A DNA stretch of 64,000 bases, taken from NCBI GenBank assembly GCA_964612855.1, contig CAZTDR010000001.1, forward strand, positions 68,665 through 132,664. The letters are read 5' to 3'. This stretch comes from DATIJJ01 sp964612855. Lineage in GTDB: Bacteria > Pseudomonadota > Gammaproteobacteria > DSM-16500. The position numbers and the translations under genes were made by a program. Shown one piece after another: positions 1 to 8,255 of this stretch. The notes below the pieces were generated by a model that saw only the letters and a program-made list of their open reading frames with translations, searched no databases and was not told the DNA's origin. Numbering within the stretch: the stretch's first letter is position 1; each line of letters opens with the position of its first letter.

Positions 1-552
1 CAATTTATTTGCTCAGGCAGTTTGTGGGCGCTGTTATATAGGCTTGCTAAAAAAGGGGTCATACGCAACTTATCCCATGGCATATACGACTTCCCTGCTA
101 AGCATCCTAAGCTTGGTATTCTCTCGGCAAGTTCCGATGCAATTGCTAAGGCTGTAACAATGCGATCAGGGGATGTTGTGCAACCGAGTCGTGCTCAATT
201 GGCTAATCAACTTGGCCTAGATAATCAAGTACCAGCACAAGCCGCTTATATCACCTCTGGAAGTTCTGCACAGAAAAAAATTGGCAATCATCGCATTATA
301 TTAAATCACTCTAAGTTTTTGAATAAAGCTTCGTTCAGTATTAATGCTGCAAAGGTGATTAACGCCTTACAGCATTTAGGCAAAAATCATGTAACTGACG
401 AAATGATAAAAAAATGCAGTAAAATTTTATCTAAAAAAGATAAATCACAGCTTAAAAAAAATTTGAATCAATTTCCAAATTGGATGGTTCAATTCATTTT
501 AAAAATAATAGGCATTACTAATGAAAGAAATACTTCAAGCAGAAAAAAATGA
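1..552 (+). CDS. AbiEi-like antitoxin / DUF6088 family protein (5' partial)
   Basis: The reading frame is open from base 1, so the true start lies before the window; the visible part is about 183 residues. It resembles the DUF6088 / type IV toxin-antitoxin AbiEi family: a winged-helix-like segment (RLAKKGVIRNLSHGIYDFP), then the family-like region DAIAKAV...VVQPSRAQLANQLGL and an ITSG turn, then a lysine-rich tail. Such proteins repress their own operon and neutralise a nucleotidyltransferase toxin encoded just downstream. Here a new ATG inside its last codons (521) begins a toxin-like frame, the usual overlapping arrangement, but that frame is cut short. The family call comes from motif recall, not a search. 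Without its toxin the gene may be a relic or a solitary regulator. Confidence 0.7.
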   Translation, partial: QFICSGSLWALLYRLAKKGVIRNLSHGIYDFPAKHPKLGILSASSDAIAKAVTMRSGDVVQPSRAQLANQLGLDNQVPAQAAYITSGSSAQKKIGNHRIILNHSKFLNKASFSINAAKVINALQHLGKNHVTDEMIKKCSKILSKKDKSQLKKNLNQFPNWMVQFILKIIGITNERNTSSRKK

Positions 553-583
553 GAAGGCTCGCTATTTCCAAGAAGCAGTATAG
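521..583 (+). pseudogene. Truncated start of an AbiEii-like nucleotidyltransferase toxin
   Basis: An ATG overlapping the end of the antitoxin gene opens a 20-codon frame (MKEILQAEKNEKARYFQEAV) that resembles the first helix of AbiEii-type toxins. It stops at TAG 581-583. That stop belongs to a repeat arm starting at 579, which is also found at the ends of the fold-back element at 44531-44712. Nothing resembling the rest of a nucleotidyltransferase follows. I infer that the toxin gene was broken by the repeat or by a deletion ending at it. The N-terminal match is short, so the identity rests mainly on position. Confidence 0.5.
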
Positions 584-616
584 TCCTTCAGATAATTATT
601 TTGAATTTTAACATGA
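579..616. repeat. Single arm of fold-back element F
   Basis: About 38 bases nearly identical to the outer arm of the element at 44531-44712 (it starts TATAGTCCTTCAG and ends TTTTAACATGA). Its last bases match the right arm of that element best. The partner arm and central tip are missing, so this is a solo end or deletion remnant. Confidence 0.75.
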
Positions 617-631
617 ATTCATTTTGTAGGG

Positions 632-862
632 ATGAACATTGATTTTGATGCAAAACAAATCTTTATTATACGAGATGAAACTGTAACTTTAATCTTGAAA
701 CTAGAGCAACTTTTCAACCATAACCCCCCTGTTTTTAAAAAATACTTTGCATGGGACAAAAATGCTTTTATAGGGGCGGACACGCGAGTCCGCCCCTATA
801 AAGACCCGACTTTATCAAAAAGGGAAGTTATGCATATACTATCGCGATTTGGTTCTTGGTGA
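632..862 (+). CDS. Small uncharacterised ORF containing a repeat hairpin
   Basis: A 76-codon frame starting MNIDFDAKQIFIIRD. Its second half runs through a family-B hairpin (769-800), and after the hairpin a different frame looks more protein-like (YRDLVLGEILHDARLL). I recognise no family. It may be a small gene invaded by a repeat, or remnants of a decayed gene. The rest of the 584-953 interval holds nothing else I can support. Confidence 0.2.
   Translation: MNIDFDAKQIFIIRDETVTLILKLEQLFNHNPPVFKKYFAWDKNAFIGADTRVRPYKDPTLSKREVMHILSRFGSW
769..800. repeat. Family B palindrome
   Basis: Inverted repeat with 13-base arms (TATAGGGGCGGAC ... GTCCGCCCCTATA). It is a variant of the hairpin family with core GGGCGGACACATGGGTCCGCCC found at many places in the window. 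Confidence 0.8.
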
Positions 863-953
863 AATATTGCATGATGCGCGTTTATTGTTGATGCAACCGC
901 AGGATATGCAAACCTAGTTTTTGTGACCTCAACCCACCGCGCCGCTTGCCAGA

Positions 954-2558
954 TCACCCTGTAGCCACAATGCTCCTTTTACGAGAAAAAGCATCGAGTT
1001 CTGGTTGTGGCTTGTATGGTTTTTGTTTTTCACCTGAAAAAAAGCCGTGGCTAGCAGTTATGACTTTTTCATGTGAAGGTTTCTTTAAAAGACGAAATCC
1101 CAGTGCGCCTGATACTATAGCCATTAGACCCATACTGATTTCTACTGCTACTTTTGTTACGATTGGTAATTTCCACATCATGAGCGCCACACCCCCTGCA
1201 GCCCCACCACTGGTAGCACCTATGAGAAAGCCTATCGTTGCAACGAAAAGAAGGATTGCGAGAAACTTTAATGCAAAACAGGCTATTTCACGGGCGTCTG
1301 AATGTTTGGCAAGTTTTCTAACGACGCTCACATAGCGAGTTGAATTATTTCGATGTCGGTCTAAAGGCGAACGTGCTAAAGCAGCTGCTCGATAGGTCAG
1401 CTCCAGCAACAAAGGCGCTTTTTTACCCGAGGTACTACTCATTTTGGAATGGATGCTATCGAGTAGCTTCAATCCTTCTGGGGTATTTTTCCCTCCAGCT
1501 AGAGTAAAACAAGAAGCTGCCTTCTGCATTTGTTCTTGTAAATTTTGTTGTTTTTGTAAGCGCAACACATTAAATAGTCGTTCATTATCGAGAACTTCTA
1601 CTAAAGCCAATTGTTGCTCCTCTGTGAGACTAGGCCATAAAACAATCAAATTATGATCGGCTGCTGGATTGTGGCGAAATACCCTACATAATTGATGTAA
1701 GCTTAATTGACTAACAAGACCCGTCAACTTAACGATATCTTCTTCTTGAAAGATTCTGCGCAGTAAATCAATATTTCGCGACTTCAATAAATCGTTTCCA
1801 TCCAACTCTCTTGCCTGTGCTAAATCGTACTGTGCTATTCGATAGTTACTTTGCGCAACTTTAAGCTTTTCCCAAGCAAGACTGAGCGTGTCACTCATAT
1901 TTTCATCAAACAGTTGGCTTGGAATGAAAAATTTTTCTTGTGCTTGGCGGCGGCTTTCAAAAGCCTCTTTGCACATAGAAGCGTAAAAACCCCAGTTGGA
2001 AGGATACTCATAATCCGATCCCTCGAAGTCCGGATGTTTATAATACCAAGCAAGATAATTTTTATCTCTCCAATAATCTATCTCTTTAGCGTATCGTTTT
2101 ACCGTCTCCAATGTGAGCACACCTGCTAGAAAACTCCTCCTGCCGCGGCGTCGCAAAACTTGTGCGAGCTCCGATGCTAAATCTGGATTAACTCGAGATA
2201 AATGACCTAGAAAAATAGAGAAATCAACAATTGTCTTTTTTTGGTCGGATGTTACCTTATTTATCTGACACCCATCTTCGTCTTCCTGGTTCGGATCATT
2301 GTCTTCAGATAACGCTCGCATAAACTTAGCAAACTCTACAGAAATGTTTGTATGTTCATGCTCCTTCCAATAAAAAAAGTCTTTAAGAGCCTGATAATAA
2401 TCCTTTATTTTATCGTCACAACCATTAAAAATAGCAAATTCTTCTTTTACCGAAACTCTTATCAACTGACCAGTTGGGCTAGTTTTGAAAAATGAGCCGT
2501 CATTACTAGTGATTGTTAAAGGCGCATCAACATTTTTAAATTCGGTTCGAAGTGCCAT
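954..2558 (-). CDS. Orphan protein with two C-terminal membrane segments
   Basis: A 534-residue protein I do not recognise. About 430 mostly helical, charged residues come first. They include an acidic patch near 85-100 (EDNDPNQEDEDG) and a glutamine-rich coiled-coil-like stretch (LRLQKQQNLQEQMQKA). Two hydrophobic segments follow, at about 431-464 and 470-491, separated by glycine-rich sequence, then a basic 43-residue tail. It has no signal peptide. It stands alone between a toxin-antitoxin relic and tRNA-Pro. A soluble body with a late membrane hairpin is common among membrane-associated secreted effectors of Legionellales, but that is only an inference. The ATG is preceded by a weak AGAAAG ribosome-binding site. 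Confidence 0.65.
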   Translation of the reverse strand: MALRTEFKNVDAPLTITSNDGSFFKTSPTGQLIRVSVKEEFAIFNGCDDKIKDYYQALKDFFYWKEHEHTNISVEFAKFMRALSEDNDPNQEDEDGCQINKVTSDQKKTIVDFSIFLGHLSRVNPDLASELAQVLRRRGRRSFLAGVLTLETVKRYAKEIDYWRDKNYLAWYYKHPDFEGSDYEYPSNWGFYASMCKEAFESRRQAQEKFFIPSQLFDENMSDTLSLAWEKLKVAQSNYRIAQYDLAQARELDGNDLLKSRNIDLLRRIFQEEDIVKLTGLVSQLSLHQLCRVFRHNPAADHNLIVLWPSLTEEQQLALVEVLDNERLFNVLRLQKQQNLQEQMQKAASCFTLAGGKNTPEGLKLLDSIHSKMSSTSGKKAPLLLELTYRAAALARSPLDRHRNNSTRYVSVVRKLAKHSDAREIACFALKFLAILLFVATIGFLIGATSGGAAGGVALMMWKLPIVTKVAVEISMGLMAIVSGALGFRLLKKPSHEKVITASHGFFSGEKQKPYKPQPELDAFSRKRSIVATG

Positions 2559-2972
2559 AGCATCTTTCTCACAAAAAGATTAAAGTGCGTTTATTATACC
2601 GAAAGATGATTAAGGTTTTCTGAAGTTTTTTAATAAGTTGTGGTACCGAATAAATTTCAAATAAGCTAAGGCGCGGTACTTTTCAGTTTGCATTCTTTTT
2701 ACAGTGTGCATCTGCAATAGGTATAAGCATCTTACGATTTGACGAACTTCTAAAAGATCAAAAAAATTAAGTTTGATTGCTTTAAAGACAGTCTTGTCCG
2801 ATTATATTTTTTCTTACTACTGCTAATTCATTTTATTGCCTATCTAGAAATATGTTCTTGAGTTGGGTTGTTAGTGCTTTTAGCCTGCTGATACATTGAT
2901 CTTGCACTCCATTAGCACTCCAATTCAACAAGCAGTTTTGAAATTTTTAAGATAAGCTATTGATTCCACAAA
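2559..2972. other. Gene-free AT-rich stretch
   Basis: 414 bases between the start of the minus-strand orphan gene and tRNA-Pro. I see no convincing reading frame, structural RNA or repeat of the families found elsewhere. It must contain the promoter of the orphan gene, but no clear -35/-10 pair stands out. Confidence 0.4.
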
Positions 2973-3046
2973 TCGGGGTGACATGATTCGAACATGCGGC
3001 CCCTGCCTCCCGAAGGCAGTGCTCTACCAGGCTGAGCTACACCCCG
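2973..3046 (-). tRNA. tRNA-Pro (anticodon CGG)
   Basis: On the minus strand the sequence folds as a cloverleaf. The acceptor stem is CGGGGTG/CACCCCG with discriminator A. The D arm contains AGCCTGGTAGAGC. The anticodon stem CTGCC/GGCAG encloses loop TTCGGGA, giving anticodon CGG (Pro), and the T-loop is TTCGAAT. The 3' CCA is not encoded and must be added after transcription. It lies 4 bases after ispB and may be cotranscribed with it. Confidence 0.93.
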
Positions 3047-3050
3047 TTAA

Positions 3051-4019
3051 CTAAAATTTTCTGGCAACCACAAACTCGGCAAGATCATGAAGCGCCTGTC
3101 GATAAGGCGATTCGGGAAGATGAATCAAGCTGTCCGTGGCTAGTCGTGCGTGTTGTTTCGCAGCGTTGGCAGTGTACTCGATGCTGCCTGTGGATTCAAT
3201 AATGGAGAGAATAGATTCGAGATTTTTAGTAGAACCGGTTTTAATCGCGTTGCGAATGAGTTTAGCTTCGGCTTTGGATCCGTGGCGTAGTGCGTGAATG
3301 AGAGGGAGGGTGGGCTTGCCTTCCGCCAAATCGTCGCCTCTGTTTTTGCCCATTTCCTCGGCGGACGCGCTGTAATCCAACGCATCGTCGACTAATTGAT
3401 AGGCCGTGCCTAACGACATGCCATAATGTTGCATGGCGGCCATTTGTGTTGAATCGTAGTTGCAAAGGGCGGTGCCAATTTGAGAAGCAACCGCAAACAA
3501 TCTGGCTGTTTTGCGTTGAATGACATCATAATAGGCTTGTTCGCTCGTGTCGGGATTGCCGCAATTAATTAGCTGCAATACTTCACCTTCAGCAATGATA
3601 TTGGTGCTGCTTGCAAAAATATCCATGATTTCCAGGTTTTTTAATTTGACGATTAATTGAAAGGCCCGCGAATAAAGAAAATCACCTACTAAGACGCTCG
3701 CTTCATTGCCCCAAATCTGATTGGCTGTTTTATTGCCGCGACGTAACACAGAGCTGTCTACGACATCATCATGTAATAAAGTTGCGGTATGAATCAGTTC
3801 AATGGCGGCGGCCAGATCAATATGTTGCTGCCCTTTATGATGCAGTGCACGCGCTGCAAGGAGGACCAGGATAGGGCGCACGCGTTTGCCGCCACAGCTT
3901 AAAATATATTCGACTAATTGGTTAATGAGAGGAATATCGGACGAGAGCTCCGTCAAAATAAACTTGTCCGTTGCTTCTAGGTCGGATTGTACCAGCGAAC
4001 GTATTGATTCCAATGGCAT
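3051..4019 (-). CDS. ispB: Octaprenyl diphosphate synthase
   Basis: A 322-residue trans-prenyltransferase that elongates farnesyl diphosphate with isopentenyl units to make the ubiquinone side chain. Both aspartate-rich motifs are present: DDVVD at 84-88 (in LLHDDVVDSSVLRRG) and DDALD at 211-215. The substrate-binding GGKRVRP is at about 43-49. Length and motif spacing fit IspB rather than the shorter IspA. It is divergent from rplU-rpmA, as in many gammaproteobacteria, with tRNA-Pro immediately downstream. The exact chain length made cannot be read from sequence. Confidence 0.93.
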   Translation of the reverse strand: MPLESIRSLVQSDLEATDKFILTELSSDIPLINQLVEYILSCGGKRVRPILVLLAARALHHKGQQHIDLAAAIELIHTATLLHDDVVDSSVLRRGNKTANQIWGNEASVLVGDFLYSRAFQLIVKLKNLEIMDIFASSTNIIAEGEVLQLINCGNPDTSEQAYYDVIQRKTARLFAVASQIGTALCNYDSTQMAAMQHYGMSLGTAYQLVDDALDYSASAEEMGKNRGDDLAEGKPTLPLIHALRHGSKAEAKLIRNAIKTGSTKNLESILSIIESTGSIEYTANAAKQHARLATDSLIHLPESPYRQALHDLAEFVVARKF

Positions 4020-4058
4020 AATTTAGCGGACTCTCTGTCATGATGCGGCATAATAAAA

Positions 4059-4154
4059 GTAGGGTGGATTAGACGCGCTTTTAGCGTCGTAATCCACCTT
4101 CTTAACGATTGATTAGTGGAAATGGACGCTTAAAACGTACCGAATCCACCCTAC
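4059..4154. repeat. Family A double-hairpin repeat
   Basis: Begins GTAGGGTGGATTAGACGC and ends in the reverse complement (ATCCACCCTAC). The left half is a tight hairpin (GACGC/GCGTC flanked by TGGATTA/TAATCCA); the right half is a degenerate copy. It sits between ispB and the rplU promoter. Confidence 0.85.
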
Positions 4155-4233
4155 GGTTTTTATTTTTAATTTATGAGGTTATCGAATGCTAGTGGTGAGT
4201 TCGGTAATCTGTCAAGGATTTATCTTTTTATCC

Positions 4234-4263
4234 TTGCACTTTGCTTAATCGATGGCCTATAAT
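4234..4263 (+). promoter_or_regulatory. Probable sigma-70 promoter of rplU-rpmA
   Basis: A perfect TATAAT lies at 4258-4263, with a weak -35 candidate (TTGCAC) 18 bases upstream, 54 bases before the rplU start codon. The spacing and position suit the ribosomal-protein transcript. The -35 match is poor. Confidence 0.55.
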
Positions 4264-4316
4264 CGCACTCTTTTCAAATGATTCAAATAAATCCCCGGAA
4301 ATTGGAGTGATAGAAC

Positions 4317-4625
4317 ATGTATGCAGTAATTACCAGCGGTGGTAAGCAATTTCGTGTCATAGAAGGGCAAACGCTTAAAATCGCCAAATTGACCGCTGAA
4401 GTAGGCTCAACCATCGATTTCGATAAAGTGTTAATGCTTGTTAATGGTGACGATATCAAAGTAGGCGCGCCTTTCTTATCAGGCGGTAAAGTGGCTGCTT
4501 CTATCGTGTCGCACGGGCGCCATAAAAAAATCCACATTGTGAAGTTCAGACGTCGTAAGCATCATCGTAAACAAATGGGTCATCGACAAGACTACACAGA
4601 AGTCAAAATTACTAAAATCGGCTAA
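4317..4625 (+). CDS. rplU: 50S ribosomal protein L21
   Basis: 102 residues, the normal L21 length, beginning MYAVITSGGKQFRV. The C-terminal signature KIHIVKFRRRKHHRKQMGHRQ binds 23S rRNA. GGAG lies before the ATG. It is followed after 27 bases by rpmA in the conserved rplU-rpmA-obgE order. The promoter TATAAT lies just upstream, and a terminator follows rpmA, so rplU-rpmA probably form a two-gene transcript. Confidence 0.97.
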   Translation: MYAVITSGGKQFRVIEGQTLKIAKLTAEVGSTIDFDKVLMLVNGDDIKVGAPFLSGGKVAASIVSHGRHKKIHIVKFRRRKHHRKQMGHRQDYTEVKITKIG

Positions 4626-4652
4626 ATTGCCTGATGAAGAGAGGGTATAGCA

Positions 4653-4931
4653 ATGGCACATAAAAAAGCGGGTGGTAGTACGCGTAACGGTCGCGACTCA
4701 AACCCTAAGTATCTTGGTGTAAAACGTTACGGCGGCCAAGTTGTTAACGCAGGTGAAATCCTCGTCCGTCAACGCGGAACGAAGCTGCACGCAGGACGTC
4801 ACGTAGGTTTAGGTAGAGACCATACGTTATATGCATTGGTTCCAGGCAAAGTCGTTTTTGCTTTCAAAGGACCTATGCAAAAACAATATGTGAGTATTGA
4901 GCCGATTCAAGTTCAAGAAGAAGTGGCTTAA
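4653..4931 (+). CDS. rpmA: 50S ribosomal protein L27
   Basis: 92 residues starting MAHKKAGGSTRNGRDS, the conserved L27 N-terminus that reaches the peptidyl-transferase centre. There is no N-terminal extension that would need Prp-type cleavage, as in Firmicutes. GRHVGLGRDHTLYAL and the FKG turn are present. It is preceded by GAGAGGG and closed by a strong intrinsic terminator. Confidence 0.97.
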   Translation: MAHKKAGGSTRNGRDSNPKYLGVKRYGGQVVNAGEILVRQRGTKLHAGRHVGLGRDHTLYALVPGKVVFAFKGPMQKQYVSIEPIQVQEEVA

Positions 4932-4950
4932 TTCAATATAAGTTATAAAA

Positions 4951-4979
4951 AAGCCTCGTTTTACGAGGCTTTTTTTTTC
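4951..4979 (+). terminator. Intrinsic terminator of rplU-rpmA
   Basis: Hairpin AAGCCTCG / CGAGGCTT with loop TTTTA, followed by a run of T, 19 bases after the rpmA stop. A textbook rho-independent terminator. Confidence 0.92.
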
Positions 4980-5000
4980 TTTCTATGTTATTGCGGTTTT

Positions 5001-5030
5001 TGGTGTGGGCACGCTGCGCTTTGCCCACCA
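5001..5030. repeat. Family D palindrome
   Basis: Inverted repeat with core GTGGGCACGCTGCGCTTTGC and end CCCACCA. It lies between the rpmA terminator and obgE. Other copies occur at 26416, 28582 and 38996. Confidence 0.8.
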
Positions 5031-5048
5031 AAAGGTTAGATAGTAAAT

Positions 5049-6080
5049 ATGAAATTCATCGACGAAGCAAAAATCAAAGTAATCGCAGGTGACGGCGGTA
5101 ATGGCTGTTGCAGTTTTTTGCGGCTAAAATTTATGCCAAATGGTGGCCCCGATGGTGGGAATGGTGGGGACGGTGGGAGCATTTATTTACAGGCCGACGA
5201 AGGCATTAACACCTTAGTGGATTATCGTTATACCAAAACGTTTCAAGCGCAACAGGGTGAAAAAGGCGGTAGTCGCGATTGTTCAGGGCGTGCGGGCGAA
5301 GACGCCACTCTCAGAGTGCCTGTCGGCACCATGATTTTCGATGAAGATACGGACGAATTGATCGCGGATTTAACGGAACACATGCAAAAAGCGTGTGTTG
5401 CCAAAGGCGGCATGCATGGGATTGGAAATGCGCGTTTCAAAAGTAGCGTCAATCGAGCACCCAGGCGCACTATTCCTGGGCAACCTGGGGAACGACGTAA
5501 TTTACGATTAGAATTAAAAATATTAGCGGATGTAGGCTTGGTTGGTATGCCGAATGCCGGTAAATCTACCTTAATTCAGGCTATTTCAGCAGCACGTCCC
5601 AAAATTGCTGACTATCCTTTTACCACACTTCATCCTAATTTAGGGGTAGTGCGCGTTTCACAACATCGCAGTTTTGTTGTGGCGGATATTCCTGGGTTAA
5701 TTGAAGGCGCGGCTGAAGGAGCTGGGTTAGGGGTACGTTTTTTGAAGCACGTCATGCGCACTCGGCTGTTGTTTCATATGGTGGATGTGGCTCCTCCCGA
5801 TGGCTCCGATCCGGTTTTAGCAGTCAAAGCGATTACAGAAGAGCTGCAGAAATTCAGTCCAGAATTAATGGACAAAGAGCGTTGGTTGGTCTTGAACAAA
5901 ATTGATTTATTATCCGAGAGTGAAGTGGATGCTTACTGTGAAGATATCGTGAAGCGCTTGGAGTGGACAGGAAAAGTATTTAAAATTTCCGGTGTAGCGC
6001 GTAAAGGGACGGATGAGTTAATCCAGGAGGCGATGCGGTATTTGGAAGGGTTGCTTAATTTAGAACTGGGATTGGATTAA
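5049..6080 (+). CDS. obgE: Obg GTPase, ribosome assembly
   Basis: 343 residues. The glycine-rich OBG fold occupies about 1-158 (repeated NGG/DGG turns around 31-43). The G domain follows, with G1 GMPNAGKST at 166-174, the G3-type DIPGLIEGA near 214, and G4 NKID near 284. The protein binds the 50S subunit and couples ribosome maturation to growth and the stringent response. The acidic C-terminal tail of E. coli ObgE is shorter here. The gene follows rpmA in conserved order but is separated from it by a terminator and a repeat, so it probably has its own promoter. Confidence 0.96.
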   Translation: MKFIDEAKIKVIAGDGGNGCCSFLRLKFMPNGGPDGGNGGDGGSIYLQADEGINTLVDYRYTKTFQAQQGEKGGSRDCSGRAGEDATLRVPVGTMIFDEDTDELIADLTEHMQKACVAKGGMHGIGNARFKSSVNRAPRRTIPGQPGERRNLRLELKILADVGLVGMPNAGKSTLIQAISAARPKIADYPFTTLHPNLGVVRVSQHRSFVVADIPGLIEGAAEGAGLGVRFLKHVMRTRLLFHMVDVAPPDGSDPVLAVKAITEELQKFSPELMDKERWLVLNKIDLLSESEVDAYCEDIVKRLEWTGKVFKISGVARKGTDELIQEAMRYLEGLLNLELGLD

Positions 6081-6085
6081 TAATT

Positions 6086-6181
6086 GGTGGATTACGACGC
6101 AAAAAGCGCGTCTAATCCACCCTACATTTGCTTAAAGGCACGTAGGGTGGTTTAGACGCGCTTTTTGCGTCGTAATCCACC
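6086..6181. repeat. Family A double-hairpin repeat
   Basis: Two opposed copies of the GTGGATTACGACGC / GCGTCTAATCCAC hairpin separated by about 20 bases. It fills the space between the convergent ends of obgE and rpsT, with only a few bases to spare on each side. Confidence 0.88.
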
Positions 6182-6189
6182 GATTATAA

Positions 6190-6507
6190 TTAACCTGCAG
6201 CTTTAGCCGCTTTACCTCGACCTGTTTTGGTCGCAGTGGTATCTTGCGCTAATTTTTTAACACTAGCAATTAAACGACCTTTATGACGAGCCGCTTTGTT
6301 CTTGTGAATCAAACCCTTGCTAGCCATACGATCAATAACAGGTTGTGCAGCTTTTAATGATTCTTCAGCCAGTTTTTTATCGCCTGCAGCGACAGCCAGC
6401 ACGACTTTTTTAATGTAAGTACGAACCATCGAGCGCAAACTAGCATTATGCTGACGATGTTTTTCCGATTGACGGGCGCGTTTTTTCGCGGATTTAATAT
6501 TAGCCAA
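6190..6507 (-). CDS. rpsT: 30S ribosomal protein S20 (UUG start)
   Basis: 105 residues, starting (M)ANIKSAKKRARQSEK. The start is TTG at 6507: a perfect GGAGG lies 6 bases before it, and the conserved S20 N-terminus begins exactly there, with no in-frame ATG nearby fitting the family. E. coli rpsT also uses UUG, which there is tied to autogenous control. The C-terminus carries an extra lysine/alanine-rich tail (about 15 residues beyond the usual 87-90). S20 binds 16S rRNA early in 30S assembly. It is divergent from murJ, a common arrangement. Confidence 0.95.
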   Translation of the reverse strand: MANIKSAKKRARQSEKHRQHNASLRSMVRTYIKKVVLAVAAGDKKLAEESLKAAQPVIDRMASKGLIHKNKAARHKGRLIASVKKLAQDTTATKTGRGKAAKAAG

Positions 6508-6601
6508 GGTGTTCCTCCAACGTATTTCCATAGCATAAGAAAGGCGCTAATATTGCCTATTTCTGATAGGATAGTCAACTTTAAAATAGTGAAAGAACTA
6601 T

Positions 6602-8158
6602 ATGAGCAAAAGCCTCTTTAAATCAACCTCTGTTGTGGCCAGCATGACCCTGGTCTCTCGTATATTTGGTTTTTTGCGAGATATGGTGACTGCACAATTT
6701 TTTGGAGCGACAGCGGCGTTTGATGCCTTTTCGGTTGCTTTTCGCATTCCCAATTTAATGCGGCGACTCTTTGCTGAAGGTTCCTTTTCTCAAGCCTTTG
6801 TTCCCGTACTGTCTGAATTTCAAAAGCATCAATCCAATGAAGATATCCGAAAATTCATTGATGCAGTAGCGGGTACGTTAGGTTGCGTTTTATTGGGTGT
6901 CACTATTTTAGGCGTGGTTTTTGCACCGGTCATTGTGCGCTTATTTGCCCCCGGTTTTGCGTCCGAAGGCGCGCGTTTTGATATGACCGTAACTATGCTG
7001 CGTATCACATTTCCTTATTTATTTTTAATTTCTCTCACCGCATTTGCGGGCGCCATTTTAAATACGTATAGTCGGTTTTGGGTCGCTGCATTTACCCCTG
7101 TATTGTTAAATATTTGCATGATTTTGGCTGTTTTTTTGTTGTCCCCGCACTTAGCTATTCCCATCGAAGGGCTTGCTTTTGGGGTATTGATTGCTGGCAT
7201 AATCCAATTACTTTTTCAATTTCCTTTTTTGCGACGACTGCATTTATTGCCGCGGCCTAAAATCCGATTTCACGATGCAGGCGTGAAGCGTGTTTTAAAA
7301 TTAATGGTACCGGCTTTATTTGGTGTTTCCGTTTCCCAAATTAATTTATTGCTGGATACGTTGTTCGCATCGTTATTGGTGGTGGGGAGTGTCTCATGGC
7401 TTTATTATTCTGACCGGTTGATGGAGTTCCCTCTGGGCGTCATTGGTGTTGCGATTTCGACCGTTATTTTACCGCATTTATCGCGCCATCATGCGAGCCA
7501 ATCGAAAGAAGAATTTTCACACACATTAGATTGGGCATTGCGTTTAGTGTTGTTAGTGGGATTACCCGCAGCGGTAGTTTTTGCGGTGATTTCAGGTCCC
7601 TTATTAAGTACGTTGTTCCAGCACGGTCATTTTGATGCACATGCTGTGATGATGACACGTAAAAGCCTGTCAATGTTTGCGTTGGGTATTGCGCCTTTTA
7701 TGTTGATTAAAATTTTAGCCTCGGGTTTTTATGCCAAGCAAGATATACGTACGCCCGTGCGCATTGGCATTCTCGCCATGATCGCGAATATGGTTTTTAA
7801 TATTATGCTGATTTGGCCACTGAAACATGCAGGCATTGCCTTGGCTACATCGCTTTCCGCTATGTTAAATGGGGGATTATTATTTTATTTCCTCTTGAAG
7901 CGTGATATTTATCAGCCACGCCAGGGCTGGGGTTATTTTGCTTTACGATTGTTATTGGCGAATTCAATGCTGGCAGTTTTTTTATGGTTTGCATCGGGTA
8001 GTACTGAAGAGTGGACTACGCACACGGTTTCGTGGCGGGTTTTACATTTAGGTGTGTTATTAGGTTCATCGGTTCTATTATATTTTGCGGGGTTGTGGTT
8101 GGCAGGTTTGCGGCCACGGGATATGTTAATTCCGCATCCAATGAATGCTGGTATATAG
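6602..8158 (+). CDS. murJ: Lipid II flippase MurJ (MviN)
   Basis: 518 residues, almost wholly hydrophobic, with about 14 predicted membrane segments. It moves lipid II from cytoplasm to periplasm for peptidoglycan synthesis. Family signatures seen: SMTLVSRIFGFLRDMV near 13-28, FRIPNLMRRLFAEGSFSQAF near 46-65 with the conserved arginines lining the cavity, and SRFWVAAFTPVLLN. The start ATG follows GAAAGAAC. It is divergent from rpsT and upstream of an orphan gene, as part of the conserved rpsT-murJ-ribF-ileS-lspA arrangement. Confidence 0.95.
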   Translation: MSKSLFKSTSVVASMTLVSRIFGFLRDMVTAQFFGATAAFDAFSVAFRIPNLMRRLFAEGSFSQAFVPVLSEFQKHQSNEDIRKFIDAVAGTLGCVLLGVTILGVVFAPVIVRLFAPGFASEGARFDMTVTMLRITFPYLFLISLTAFAGAILNTYSRFWVAAFTPVLLNICMILAVFLLSPHLAIPIEGLAFGVLIAGIIQLLFQFPFLRRLHLLPRPKIRFHDAGVKRVLKLMVPALFGVSVSQINLLLDTLFASLLVVGSVSWLYYSDRLMEFPLGVIGVAISTVILPHLSRHHASQSKEEFSHTLDWALRLVLLVGLPAAVVFAVISGPLLSTLFQHGHFDAHAVMMTRKSLSMFALGIAPFMLIKILASGFYAKQDIRTPVRIGILAMIANMVFNIMLIWPLKHAGIALATSLSAMLNGGLLFYFLLKRDIYQPRQGWGYFALRLLLANSMLAVFLWFASGSTEEWTTHTVSWRVLHLGVLLGSSVLLYFAGLWLAGLRPRDMLIPHPMNAGI

Positions 8159-8205
8159 GGGAGCATCTATGTATGCGCCTGTGGAGACTTCGAGCTAACG
8201 CCGCA

Positions 8206-8231
8206 GGGCGGACACATGGGTCCGCCCCTAC
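8206..8231. repeat. Family B palindrome
   Basis: GGGCGGACACATGGGTCCGC followed by CCCTACA, a hairpin of the family-B type with one extended flank, between murJ and the orphan gene. Confidence 0.8.
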
Positions 8232-8255
8232 AAGGGGGGAGGCGTTAAAAAAGAG

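Noticed and set aside
5243..5470. Minus-strand frame inside obgE
   Set aside because: Shadow of a conserved gene.
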